From Virgisporangium aurantiacum (lineage in GTDB: Bacteria; Actinomycetota; Actinomycetes; Mycobacteriales; Micromonosporaceae): a stretch of 64,000 nt of DNA. The DNA is taken from positions 124,001 to 188,000 of the forward strand of contig NZ_BOPG01000049.1 of NCBI RefSeq assembly GCF_016863635.1, written 5' to 3'. This document shows positions 1 through 8,010 of this stretch, piece by piece; positions within the stretch are counted from its first letter, which is position 1; every line of letters begins with the position of its first letter. The notes under the pieces are model-generated. The model had not been told where the DNA came from, did no database searches, and saw only the letters and a list, made by a program, of their open reading frames with translations. A program made the translations under genes and the position numbers.

Positions 1-2
1 AC

Positions 3-686
3 GTGCTGCAGGCCCAGGGGCTGGTGCAGGCACAGGGTTCGTACCGCGTCCTCGACGTTCCGGCGTTCGTTGCCGCGGCCGAACGCGGCCTCCGCTGGGA
101 CGCGATCCCGAACAACCAGGCGTACCCGGCCGGCAAGGTCGTGTCGATCACGACCACCCACCCGCGCGACTCGAACTCCGCGGCGATGTTCGCGGCCGTG
201 GTCTCGTACCTGCTCAACGGCAGGAACGTGGTGCGTGACCAGGCGCAGGTGAACAAGGTCATGGAGCGGGTCGTGGCGCTGTTCCTGAGCCAGGGCTACC
301 TGGAGACCAGCAGCGAGGGCCCCTGGGACAGCTACCTCGCCACCGGCCTCAACTTCAAGCCGCTGGTGTGGGTCTACGAGGCGCAGTACGTCGGGCGGCA
401 GTTGGCCGGCGGGGTCCGGCCCGATGCGGAGCTGATCTATCCGTCGCCCACGGTGCTGTCCAAGCACACGCTGGTTCCGCTGACCGACGCCGGCGACCGG
501 CTGGGCAAGCTGCTCACCGAGGATCCGGAACTGCAGCGGCTGGCCGCCCGGCACGGGTTCCGCACCGCGCAGTTCGCCGACGTGGTCGGCGAGAAGGCGC
601 CGGCCACCGTGCCGAACAGCATCGATCCACCGGCGTTCGAAATACAGGAGGCCATGCTCGACGAGATCGCGAGGCGGTACAAGTGA
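3..686 (+). CDS. Binding-protein-like protein, 5' truncated
   Basis: The gene runs in from the left edge; the GTG at base 3 is probably internal, so about 227 C-terminal residues are visible. They look like the C-terminal lobe of a type 2 periplasmic substrate-binding fold, with a hydrophobic core around the ITTTHPRDSN segment and no membrane segment in the visible part. The stop overlaps the ATG of the next gene by one base (TGATG), so the two are translationally coupled. The next gene also carries a binding-protein domain. I infer a unit of the kind annotated as 'substrate-binding and vWA domain-containing protein', sometimes found near tellurite/toxic-anion resistance genes. Function is not established and the signal peptide, if any, is outside the window. 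Confidence 0.6.
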   Translation: MLQAQGLVQAQGSYRVLDVPAFVAAAERGLRWDAIPNNQAYPAGKVVSITTTHPRDSNSAAMFAAVVSYLLNGRNVVRDQAQVNKVMERVVALFLSQGYLETSSEGPWDSYLATGLNFKPLVWVYEAQYVGRQLAGGVRPDAELIYPSPTVLSKHTLVPLTDAGDRLGKLLTEDPELQRLAARHGFRTAQFADVVGEKAPATVPNSIDPPAFEIQEAMLDEIARRYK

Positions 687-2266
687 TGAAGAGGTTGATC
701 GCGCTGGCCGCCGTCGTGGTCCTGGTTGTGGGCGGTTGCACGGCAGATTCCGACGATCCGGAGCGAGGTGACGGCGGGGGCGCCGGTCCGGCGGGCGTGC
801 TGCGGGTGCTGGCGGGAAGCGAACTGCAGGACCTGGAGCCGATGCTCGACGAGGTCCGCCGGGCCACCGGTGTCCAGGTGAAGCTGACGTACACCGGCAC
901 GCTCGACGGGGTCGAGCGGGTATACACGGGCGCCGCCGCCATGGACACCGACGCCATCTGGTTCTCGTCGAACCGGTACCTGGAACTGCACGGCGACGCC
1001 ATCGACAAGATCTCGACGCAGACCAAGGTGATGTCGTCGCCGGTGATCCTCGGCGTGCGCTCGGCGCAGGCGGCCGAACTGGGCTGGGACAAGCGCCGGC
1101 CGACCTGGAAGGAGATCGCGGAAGCGGGCGCCTCGGGCCGGTTCACGTACGGGATGACCAACCCCGCGGCGTCCAATTCGGGGTTCTCGGCCCTGGTGGC
1201 CGCGGCGTCCGCGTTGGCCGACGCCGGTACCGCGCTCACCGGCGACCAGGTGCGCCAGGTTGGTCCGCAGCTCACGGCGTTCTTCAAGGGCCAGGCGTTC
1301 GCGGCCGGGTCGTCGGGCTGGCTGGCCGACGCGTTCAAGCAGCGTACCGACGTCTCCGGGCTGATCAACTACGAGTCGGTGCTGCTGTCGATGAAGGCAC
1401 AGGGCGTCGACATCACGCTGGTGCACCCGAGCGACGGCGTCGTGACCGCGGACTACCCGTTGACCCTGCTGGCCGGGGTGCCGACCGACGTCCGCGACCG
1501 CTACCAGCGGGTGGTCGACTACCTGCGCCGCGACGACGTGCAACGGAAGATCGTGGAGCGCACCAACCGGCGTCCGGTGGTGGCCGCCGCGGCACCGGCC
1601 GACCGGTTCGTGGGTCCGCTCGTGGAACTGCCGTTCCCGGTGCGGCTCGACGTCGCCGACGCGCTGATCGGCGCGTACCTGAACACGTTGCGACGGGCGC
1701 CGCGCACGCTCTACGTCCTCGATCTTTCCGGATCGATGGCGGGTGACCGCATCGACAAGCTCAAGGCCGCGATGACCGCGCTGACCGGTGCCGACACCAG
1801 CCTGTCCGGGAGGTTCTCGCGGTTCTCGAACCGGGAGCAGGTGCTGCTGGTGCCGTTCAGCTCCCGGCCGAACGCCGTGCAGCGGTACGAGGTGCCGGCG
1901 GAGAACCCGGAGGCGGAACTGAACCGGATCCGGGGCGCGGTGCAGGCGCTGAAGGTGGGCGGTGACACCGCGATCTACGACGCGCTGGCGACCGCGTACG
2001 ACGAGGCACGGAAGCTGATCGCCGCCGACCCGTCGCGGTTCACGACGATCGTGCTGCTCACCGACGGCGTGCGCACGGCCGGCCGCGACCTCGACGCGTT
2101 CACGTCCACGGTCGGCGATCCGAAGATTCCGGTGTTCCCGGTGCTGTTCGGGGAGTCGGTGGTCGCCGAGATGGACGAGGTCGCCCGCGTCACCGGCGGC
2201 AAGGTGTTCGACGGCCGGAGCGGGTCGTTGCAGGAGGTGTTCAAGGAGATCCGTGGCTATCAGTAG
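686..2266 (+). CDS. Lipoprotein with substrate-binding domain and VWA domain
   Basis: The product has 526 residues. The N-terminus is a lipoprotein signal (MKRLIALAAVVVLVVGGC, lipobox VGGC), so the mature protein is anchored outside the membrane. Residues about 35-330 form an extracellular binding-protein-like domain. Residues about 345-525 form a von Willebrand A domain with a good metal-ion-dependent adhesion motif (DLSGSMAGD) and a later LLTDG segment. ATG 686 is chosen because it gives the lipoprotein signal and the one-base coupling with the upstream gene; an in-frame start at 368 would only read through the neighbour. The 3' end overlaps the following membrane protein by 14 bases. The ligand is unknown; a surface sensing or scaffolding role is inference. 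Confidence 0.8.
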   Translation: MKRLIALAAVVVLVVGGCTADSDDPERGDGGGAGPAGVLRVLAGSELQDLEPMLDEVRRATGVQVKLTYTGTLDGVERVYTGAAAMDTDAIWFSSNRYLELHGDAIDKISTQTKVMSSPVILGVRSAQAAELGWDKRRPTWKEIAEAGASGRFTYGMTNPAASNSGFSALVAAASALADAGTALTGDQVRQVGPQLTAFFKGQAFAAGSSGWLADAFKQRTDVSGLINYESVLLSMKAQGVDITLVHPSDGVVTADYPLTLLAGVPTDVRDRYQRVVDYLRRDDVQRKIVERTNRRPVVAAAAPADRFVGPLVELPFPVRLDVADALIGAYLNTLRRAPRTLYVLDLSGSMAGDRIDKLKAAMTALTGADTSLSGRFSRFSNREQVLLVPFSSRPNAVQRYEVPAENPEAELNRIRGAVQALKVGGDTAIYDALATAYDEARKLIAADPSRFTTIVLLTDGVRTAGRDLDAFTSTVGDPKIPVFPVLFGESVVAEMDEVARVTGGKVFDGRSGSLQEVFKEIRGYQ

Positions 2267-2855
2267 ATACCTGGTGTCGAACCGGAACCTGGTGGGATGT
2301 GCGCTCGGGCTGGTCGGGCTCGGGCTGCACGTCGTCGGGCTGGCCGGGCGCTACTGGCCGCTGGTGGTGATCGGGCTGTACCTGGTCGGCGTGGTGGTGA
2401 CGCCCGACCGGAGGGTGCGGCTGAGCGGGCCGATCGGCACCGGCCCGGAGGACCTGAAGGCGGCGTTCGACCGGCTGGTCAGGCGGGCCCGCAAGGAGAA
2501 GGTGCCCACGCTGGTGCTGGTGCGGCTGCGCCGGATCGAGGTGCTGGTCGACGGGCTGCTGGCCCGGCCGTCGGAACTGGCGGCCAAGCCCGACGCGTGG
2601 CTGGCGGTCGACTCGGCGGTGCGTACCGACCTGCCGGCGTCGTTCGAGGCGTACCTGAACCTGCCGCGTTGGTACGCCGGCCGCCGCCAGTTGCCGGGCA
2701 CCGGACGCAGCGCGGAGCAGGAACTGGTGGAGCAGTTGCGCTCGGTGGAGCGGGTGCTCCGGGCGACCGCCGACGCGGTGCACGGTGACCAGGCGAGGTG
2801 GCTGGTCGAGCACGGTCGCCGGCTGGACGAACAAGCGGAACAGGCCGACCCCTGA
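2253..2855 (+). CDS. Membrane protein with cytoplasmic helical domain
   Basis: The product has 200 residues. Two closely spaced hydrophobic segments at about residues 13-50 are followed by a charged helical domain rich in Arg, Glu and Leu. GTG 2253 is preceded by AAGGAG and lies inside the end of the VWA lipoprotein gene, so the three genes from the left edge to here form one operon closed by the terminator at 2838. I do not recognise a named family. The arrangement resembles membrane proteins that accompany VWA/TelA-type stress genes, which is only an inference from context. Confidence 0.7.
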   Translation: MAISRYLVSNRNLVGCALGLVGLGLHVVGLAGRYWPLVVIGLYLVGVVVTPDRRVRLSGPIGTGPEDLKAAFDRLVRRARKEKVPTLVLVRLRRIEVLVDGLLARPSELAAKPDAWLAVDSAVRTDLPASFEAYLNLPRWYAGRRQLPGTGRSAEQELVEQLRSVERVLRATADAVHGDQARWLVEHGRRLDEQAEQADP

Positions 2856-2880
2856 GGGTCGGCCTGTTCGCTTTTTATGT
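2838..2880 (+). terminator. Rho-independent terminator
   Basis: A perfect 14-bp inverted repeat (arms 2838-2851 and 2856-2869, loop CTGA, which contains the stop codon of the preceding gene) is followed by GCTTTTTAT. The stem is GC-rich and the T run is downstream on the plus strand, so it ends the three-gene operon. Confidence 0.93.
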
Positions 2881-2913
2881 GGCTGTGCGATAATTCATAT
2901 ATTTGTGCATTAT

Positions 2914-3510
2914 TTAGACGGGCGTGCCCTTTTCGAGGACCTTGGTCGACACGCTGAGCGTCTTCGACTTCGGCTCGCCGGACCCACCGGTCGTGGTGAT
3001 CGTGTACTTGTGCGTCTCGGTCGAGCCGACCGCGCCGCCGCAGCTGAACGTGAACTCCATCGTCTCTTCGAGGCCGTACGAGCCGTAGCTGCCGACCCGG
3101 TGCGGGTCGTCGACCGACAGCGCGACGCCGGTGGCGCCGGTGACCTTCCACCGGATCTTCAGCGGAACCGCGGGGGTCTCGTACTTGGTGGTGCCGCTCG
3201 CGCAGCGCGGCTGCTGCACGATCTCGAAGCTGACGATCTGCGCGCCGCCGTGTCCCGAGTTCTTGTCGCCGGAGCCGGAGCCGGTGCCCGTCCCCGTGCC
3301 GTTGCTCTTGCCGGTGCCGGAGCCCGCGCTCTTGCCCGGCCCGGGCTCGTCACCCTTGTGGCTGGCGCTCGCCGAAGCCGCCACCGGCTGCTGCGCCGGA
3401 GCCGCACCGTCGGCCTTCTTCTCACCGAAGGAAATGTCGCAGGCCGTCATCGACAGGACAGCGACCATGCCTCCCAGCGCCATCGCGCCGACCCGAACCG
3501 CCTTGCTCAT
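2914..3510 (-). CDS. Secreted lipoprotein with Gly/Ser/Thr linker
   Basis: The product has 198 residues. The signal peptide ends in lipobox LSMTAC, giving a lipid-modified Cys at about residue 24. A low-complexity linker rich in Gly, Ser, Thr and Lys follows to about residue 88. The C-terminal 110 residues look like a beta-rich immunoglobulin-like domain with a conserved-looking Cys pair (CASG, SCGG). It is a single gene with ATG 3510, convergent with the VWA operon. No enzyme motif is visible; an envelope-exposed binding or structural role is likely but unproven. Confidence 0.75.
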   Translation of the reverse strand: MSKAVRVGAMALGGMVAVLSMTACDISFGEKKADGAAPAQQPVAASASASHKGDEPGPGKSAGSGTGKSNGTGTGTGSGSGDKNSGHGGAQIVSFEIVQQPRCASGTTKYETPAVPLKIRWKVTGATGVALSVDDPHRVGSYGSYGLEETMEFTFSCGGAVGSTETHKYTITTTGGSGEPKSKTLSVSTKVLEKGTPV

Positions 3511-3629
3511 TTCCGCCTCCGCATTGCGTTTTCCTGTTGCGAAAGACGCTATGGGTCACGGACCGTCGCGAGATCACACCTTCGTGCCACCTGCGGTTTT
3601 ACGAGAGTCGCCTGCTTTACACCGGCTGC

Positions 3630-4298
3630 CTACACGGGTTGGAGGAACCAGCGTTGGGCCGGTGTCCCGTTGCAGCCGAACTGCTGAACCGGAGTGCCGG
3701 GTGCCGTCCCGCCGCCCTGGACGTCGAGGCACCGGCCGCTGTGCTGGGCGCCGAAGGATGCCGACCCGTCGGCGTCGAGGAACAGGGCCCAGCGCTGATG
3801 CGGCGCGTCTCCGCACGGCTCCTGCTGCACGCGGGCGTTGTCCTCGACGGCCGCTCCGGCCACGGTGATGCACAGCCCGGTGGCGCCGTTGACCATCATG
3901 CCGGTGGGCGTGCGTTGCCAGCGTTGGCTGGGGCTGCCCGGCGTGCAGGGGAGGATCATCAGCAGGCCGCCGGCGGTCGGCTGGTCGGGCTGCACGTCCA
4001 GGCAGAGGTTCGAACCCTGCCCACGCACCGCGCCGAACTGCTGGGGCTGCTGCGGGGGCGCGCTCGACGGCGGAGCACTCGTGGGCGGCGGGCTCGACGG
4101 TGGCGCCGGTCGGCTGGACGCCGGCGCCGGTGTGGGGCTGCCGGCGACCTTGACCGTGCCGATCGGGTCCGCGTCGTTGAGGGCCTGGAATCCCAGCGCG
4201 ATGCCGGTCAGCACGCCGACCAGCAGCACGCCCAGCGCGATCAGGACGAGAGGGTGCGGCCCACGGCGGGGGGAGCCGTAGACGTTGGAGCGCGTCAC
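3630..4298 (-). CDS. Membrane-anchored ricin B-type lectin
   Basis: The product has 222 residues. A short basic N-terminus is followed by one membrane segment at about residues 17-37, a Pro/Ser/Ala-rich linker to about residue 85, then a ricin-type beta-trefoil domain with three QRW repeats (QRWQRT, QRWALF, QRWFLQ) and the matching CLDVQ strands. This predicts a carbohydrate-binding domain outside the cell tethered by a type II anchor. No catalytic domain is attached. It lies 7 bases downstream of the kinase-like gene on the same strand, so the two are probably co-transcribed. Confidence 0.85.
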   Translation of the reverse strand: MTRSNVYGSPRRGPHPLVLIALGVLLVGVLTGIALGFQALNDADPIGTVKVAGSPTPAPASSRPAPPSSPPPTSAPPSSAPPQQPQQFGAVRGQGSNLCLDVQPDQPTAGGLLMILPCTPGSPSQRWQRTPTGMMVNGATGLCITVAGAAVEDNARVQQEPCGDAPHQRWALFLDADGSASFGAQHSGRCLDVQGGGTAPGTPVQQFGCNGTPAQRWFLQPV

Positions 4299-4305
4299 CG
4301 CGACA

Positions 4306-4947
4306 TCATGAACGTCCGGCCCCGATCATGGAAATCGCCGGATGGTCCGGATCGTCGGAGCGGACCACCACGTCCGCCCAGTCCGCCGGGCCGACCTCCG
4401 CGGCGTACCGCTCGTACGCGGGCAGCGTCCATCGGTCCGCGGCGTCCGTGCGGCGCTTCAGCGCCGCCGGGGTCATGAGCAGGTGGACGCTGTAGTCGAC
4501 GGCCAGTCCGGCTCCGAGCAGCAGGGGACCGTGGAGCAGCAGCACCCCGCGCGGCGGCAGCTCGACGTAGGTGCTGCGGGTAGCCCGGTCGGTCACCGGG
4601 TCCCAGAGGTCGGGCAGCACCCGGCCCGTCGGCAGGGGGTCGAGCACCTCCCGGACGAGGGCCGGCAGGTCGAACCAGCTCTCGTAGAACGCGTCCGGGT
4701 CGGTGCGTCCGCGTTCGAACCGGACCGAGGCCGGACGGAGGAAACCGCTGGTGGCGACCGCCAGCGCCGCCCGGCCGCGGGCCCGGAGCGGATCGACGAG
4801 ACTGGCCGCCAGCCGGTCGGGCCGGGCGGGCGGCGGGCCGTCGATCGCGACGCTCAGGTAGCCGCTCGGCCGGCGTTCGGCGAGGTCGTCGGCGAGGGTT
4901 TCGGCCAGGGCGACGGGCGCGATCGGGCGGAAGTGCACCCGTCCCAT
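4306..4947 (-). CDS. Uridine kinase-like protein with degenerate P-loop
   Basis: The product has 213 residues from ATG 4947; a TTG at 4986 would add 13 residues but is a weaker start. The overall pattern (LSVAIDG near the N-terminus, FYESWFD, VLLLHGPLLLG, then TPAALKRR) matches small uridine kinase/P-loop proteins common in actinobacteria. The expected Walker A lysine motif is not present: the segment after AIDG reads PPPARPDRLA instead of GxGKT. Kinase activity is therefore doubtful. The ATG overlaps an opposite-strand ATG, and the gene is divergent from citrate synthase with 82 bases between starts. Confidence 0.65.
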   Translation of the reverse strand: MGRVHFRPIAPVALAETLADDLAERRPSGYLSVAIDGPPPARPDRLAASLVDPLRARGRAALAVATSGFLRPASVRFERGRTDPDAFYESWFDLPALVREVLDPLPTGRVLPDLWDPVTDRATRSTYVELPPRGVLLLHGPLLLGAGLAVDYSVHLLMTPAALKRRTDAADRWTLPAYERYAAEVGPADWADVVVRSDDPDHPAISMIGAGRS

Positions 4948-5029
4948 GGTGCCTGCCGGTGTGGCAATCAGTCGTGCGGGTGACAATGGAGCTCAGGCCC
5001 GCCAGCTACATCCGAACGGAGCGCCTCCC

Positions 5030-6313
5030 ATGACCGACTTCAGCCTGGAACACCCGGGCGGAACGCTAGCTCTCTCTGTCCACGAGGCGGAAGAAGGCCC
5101 GGCCGGTATCGAGATCACCAAACTGCTCAAGGAGACCGGTTCGGTCACATATGACCCGGGTTTCGTGAACACCGCCTCGTGCCGATCCGACATCACGTAC
5201 ATCGACGGTGACGCGGGCATCTTGCGGTACCGGGGCTACCCGATCGACCAGCTGGCCGAGAACGCCTCCTTCCTCGAGGTCAGCTACCTGCTCATCTACG
5301 GTGAGTTGCCGTCCGCGACCGAGCTGGAGTCGTTCTCCGACAAGGTGCGCCGGCACACGATGCTGCACGAGGAGATGAAGGGGTTCTTCGCCGGCTTCCC
5401 GAGCGACGCGCACCCGATGCCCGTGCTCTCGTCCGCGGTGAGTGCGCTGTCGACGTTCTACCAGGACAGCCTCAACCCGTTCGACCGCGACCAGGTGGAG
5501 ATCTCCACCGTGCGCCTGCTGGCCAAGGTGCCCACGATCGCCTCGTACGCGTACAAGAAGTCGATCGGGCAGCCGTCGCTGTACCCGGACAACTCGCTCG
5601 GATACGTCGAGAACTTCCTGCGGATGACGTTCGGCGTGCCGGCCATGCCGTACGAGGTCGACCCGGTGGTCGCCAAGGTGCTCGACATGCTGTTCGTGCT
5701 GCACGCCGACCACGAGCAGAACTGCTCCACGTCGACGGTCCGGCTGGTCGGTTCGAGCCAGGCCAACCTGTTCGCGTCGGTATCCGCCGGGGTGAACGCC
5801 CTGTTCGGGCCGCTGCACGGCGGTGCGAACCAGGCCGTGCTGGAGATGCTGCAGGAGATCCACGATTCGGACGACGACGTCGATTCGTTCGTGAACAAGG
5901 TGAAGAACAAGGAGGCCGGGGTCCGGCTCATGGGCTTCGGGCACCGGGTCTACAAGAACTACGACCCGCGGGCGGCGATCGTGAAGAAGGCCGCCCAGGA
6001 CGTCATGGCGAAGATGCAGACGCCCGACCCGCTGCTCGAAATCGCGATGAAGCTCGAGGAGATCGCGCTCGCCGACGATTTCTTCGTTTCGCGCAAGTTG
6101 TACCCGAACGTCGACTTCTACACCGGGCTCATCTACAAGGCGATGGGCTTCCCGACGAAGATGTTCACGGTGCTGTTCGCGCTGGGCCGCCTACCCGGGT
6201 GGATCGCGCAGTGGCGGGAGATGATCAACGACCCCGACACCAAGATCGGTCGTCCGCGGCAGGTCTACACCGGGGCCGGTGAGCGCTCCTTCCTTCCGAT
6301 GGACAAGCGCTGA
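5030..6313 (+). CDS. gltA: Citrate synthase
   Basis: The product has 427 residues, the normal length for a type II hexameric citrate synthase. It condenses acetyl-CoA with oxaloacetate at the entry to the TCA cycle, in the cytoplasm. Active-site elements are present: His in FVLHADHEQ (about 228), GPLHGGAN (His about 263), GFGHRVYK (His about 305) and an Asp in NVDFYTG. ATG 5030 with GGAG upstream gives the expected N-terminus; upstream in-frame ATG 4946 is not needed. The stop overlaps a possible CTG start of the MFS gene. It stands divergent from the kinase-like gene. Confidence 0.96.
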   Translation: MTDFSLEHPGGTLALSVHEAEEGPAGIEITKLLKETGSVTYDPGFVNTASCRSDITYIDGDAGILRYRGYPIDQLAENASFLEVSYLLIYGELPSATELESFSDKVRRHTMLHEEMKGFFAGFPSDAHPMPVLSSAVSALSTFYQDSLNPFDRDQVEISTVRLLAKVPTIASYAYKKSIGQPSLYPDNSLGYVENFLRMTFGVPAMPYEVDPVVAKVLDMLFVLHADHEQNCSTSTVRLVGSSQANLFASVSAGVNALFGPLHGGANQAVLEMLQEIHDSDDDVDSFVNKVKNKEAGVRLMGFGHRVYKNYDPRAAIVKKAAQDVMAKMQTPDPLLEIAMKLEEIALADDFFVSRKLYPNVDFYTGLIYKAMGFPTKMFTVLFALGRLPGWIAQWREMINDPDTKIGRPRQVYTGAGERSFLPMDKR

Positions 6314-7860
6314 GTCAAGGCCTGAAGAACCACGGGGACTTTCGCCGGCTCTGGGTCGGCGATTCGCTGAGCCAGTTCGGCTCGCAGATCGGGGTCCTCG
6401 CGCTTCCCCTGGTGGCGATCACCACGCTCGACGCCACCACGTTCCAGGTCGGCCTGCTGGTCGCGGTGCAGTCGGCGGCGTTTCTGGTCATCGGTCTCCC
6501 CGCGGGGGCCTGGTGTGACCGGATGCGCCGCCGGCCCGTGCTCATCACGTCCGACCTGGTGCGGGCCGCCGTCCTGCTCACCGTCCCGGCGGCGGCCCTG
6601 TTCGACCGGTTGACGCTGCCGCACCTGTACGCGGTGGCGATCACGCTCGGCGTCGCGACGGTGTTCTTCGACGTCTCCCACCAGTCGTACCTGCCCGCCC
6701 TGGTCGGGCGGGAACATCTGGTCGACGGCAACGGCAAGCTGGAGGCCAGCCGCACCGTCGCGCACGCCGCCGGCCCGGCCGCGGGCGGCTACCTGGTGCA
6801 GTGGTTGGGCGCGCCGCTCGCGTTGGCCGCCGACGCGCTGACCTACCTGTGGTCGGTGGGGTGGCTGGCTCGGATCAGGACCCGGGAGCCGGCGCCGGAT
6901 CCGGCCCGGCGGGCGCCGCTGCGCACCGAGATCGCCGAGGGCGTGCGGTTCGTGTTCCGTCAACGGGTGCTGCGGGCGATCGCCCTGTCGGGCGCCACCG
7001 GGGTGCTGTTCGGCTCGGTTGCCCAGGCCGTCACGTTGATCTTCCTGGTGCGCGACATCGGGCTGTCGGCGGGCCGGGTCGGGCTGCTGATGACCATCGG
7101 CAGCGCCGGTGCCGTGGGCGGCGCGTTGCTGACCACCCGGCTGTCGCGCCGGTTGGGTACCGGCCGGTCGCTGATCGGGTTCCAGGTGGTGGTTTTCGCC
7201 TCACGCCTGCTGCTGCCGCTCACCGGGCCGGGGTGGCGGCAGGTGTTCTTCGTGGTGGCGAACACGATCGTGGCCGCGTTCGTGGTGGCGTACAACATCG
7301 TCCAGGTGAGCTACCGGCAGACGATATGCCCCGATCATCTGCTCGGCCGGATGAACGCCACGATGCGGTTCATCATGTGGGGAATGATCCCGGTGGGTGG
7401 CGTGCTGGGTGGTGTGCTGGGCACCGCGGTGGGTGCCCGTAACGCGCTGTGGATCTCCGGTGCCGGGATCGGGCTGTCGATCCTCTGGCTCGTCTTCTCA
7501 CCGCTCGGGCCGGCGGCCTGGCACGGTGCGGAGCTAGAGCAGCCCGGCGCTCTCGGCCAGGGCGCAGATGCCGACCAGGCGGAGCACGTGCCCGTTGGCC
7601 GTGTTCCAGTCGATGGCGTCGGGCTCGGGGAGGCTGTGGCCGTGCCGGCTGAGCAGAGCGAGCACGGAGCGGGCGTACCCGGCCAGCGCGACCAGGTCGA
7701 CATCGCGGCCGGCGGCGCGGATCGCCTCGCGGGTGGCGGCGGCGTTCTGGTCGACGGCGGCCAGGAGGCCGGGGTTGCGCAGGGCGGCGACGAGACCGTC
7801 GACACCGACGCTGGCCATGAGCTGGTCGAGGACGGCGTGGGCGGTGAGAACCCGAGCTGA
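6310..7860 (+). CDS. MFS exporter with aberrant 3' end
   Basis: A major facilitator of the enterobactin-exporter/DHA3-like type, with about twelve hydrophobic segments and a GxWCDRMRRRP loop after helix 2. The family N-terminus (DFRRLWVGDSLSQFGSQIG) is encoded upstream of the first GTG at 6412. The only plausible start that includes it is CTG 6310, which overlaps the citrate synthase stop in a CTGA junction; GTG 6412 would lose helix 1. Homology should end near base 7530. The frame then stays open for about 108 codons antisense to the DUF6401 gene. A TAG at 7535 lies in the next frame, so a one-base indel near the 3' end is suspected. The substrate is unknown. Confidence 0.8.
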   Translation: MSQGLKNHGDFRRLWVGDSLSQFGSQIGVLALPLVAITTLDATTFQVGLLVAVQSAAFLVIGLPAGAWCDRMRRRPVLITSDLVRAAVLLTVPAAALFDRLTLPHLYAVAITLGVATVFFDVSHQSYLPALVGREHLVDGNGKLEASRTVAHAAGPAAGGYLVQWLGAPLALAADALTYLWSVGWLARIRTREPAPDPARRAPLRTEIAEGVRFVFRQRVLRAIALSGATGVLFGSVAQAVTLIFLVRDIGLSAGRVGLLMTIGSAGAVGGALLTTRLSRRLGTGRSLIGFQVVVFASRLLLPLTGPGWRQVFFVVANTIVAAFVVAYNIVQVSYRQTICPDHLLGRMNATMRFIMWGMIPVGGVLGGVLGTAVGARNALWISGAGIGLSILWLVFSPLGPAAWHGAELEQPGALGQGADADQAEHVPVGRVPVDGVGLGEAVAVPAEQSEHGAGVPGQRDQVDIAAGGADRLAGGGGVLVDGGQEAGVAQGGDETVDTDAGHELVEDGVGGENPS

Positions 7861-7869
7861 GTGCGTCAT
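7534..7869 (-). CDS. DUF6401 family protein
   Basis: The product has 111 residues from ATG 7869; an in-frame ATG at 7890 adds seven. It is a small helical soluble protein that I recognise as resembling the DUF6401 family, a short actinobacterial family often annotated as linked to natural product biosynthesis. No catalytic motif is evident. It is convergent with the MFS gene, and its stop (CTA on the plus strand, 7534-7536) shares the CTAG tetranucleotide with a plus-strand TAG. Codon pattern and a sensible start favour this gene over the antisense tail of the MFS frame. Confidence 0.6.
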   Translation of the reverse strand: MTHSARVLTAHAVLDQLMASVGVDGLVAALRNPGLLAAVDQNAAATREAIRAAGRDVDLVALAGYARSVLALLSRHGHSLPEPDAIDWNTANGHVLRLVGICALAESAGLL

Positions 7870-8010
7870 GTGAAGACCGTATGGGGGCATGGCACCCCCT
7901 TACCCACGGAGCAACTCCCAAGCACTTTTTGATCCACCAATCTGCAACTCGCCGAAACAGAAGGTGGGAGGCCGGTGGCGGGCCGGTTGCGGTTGTGCCA
8001 CGGTGACGAC

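Noticed and set aside
3..2855. Complete tellurite-resistance cluster
   Set aside because: Only the VWA/binding-protein part is in the window; no Ter or TelA gene can be seen.
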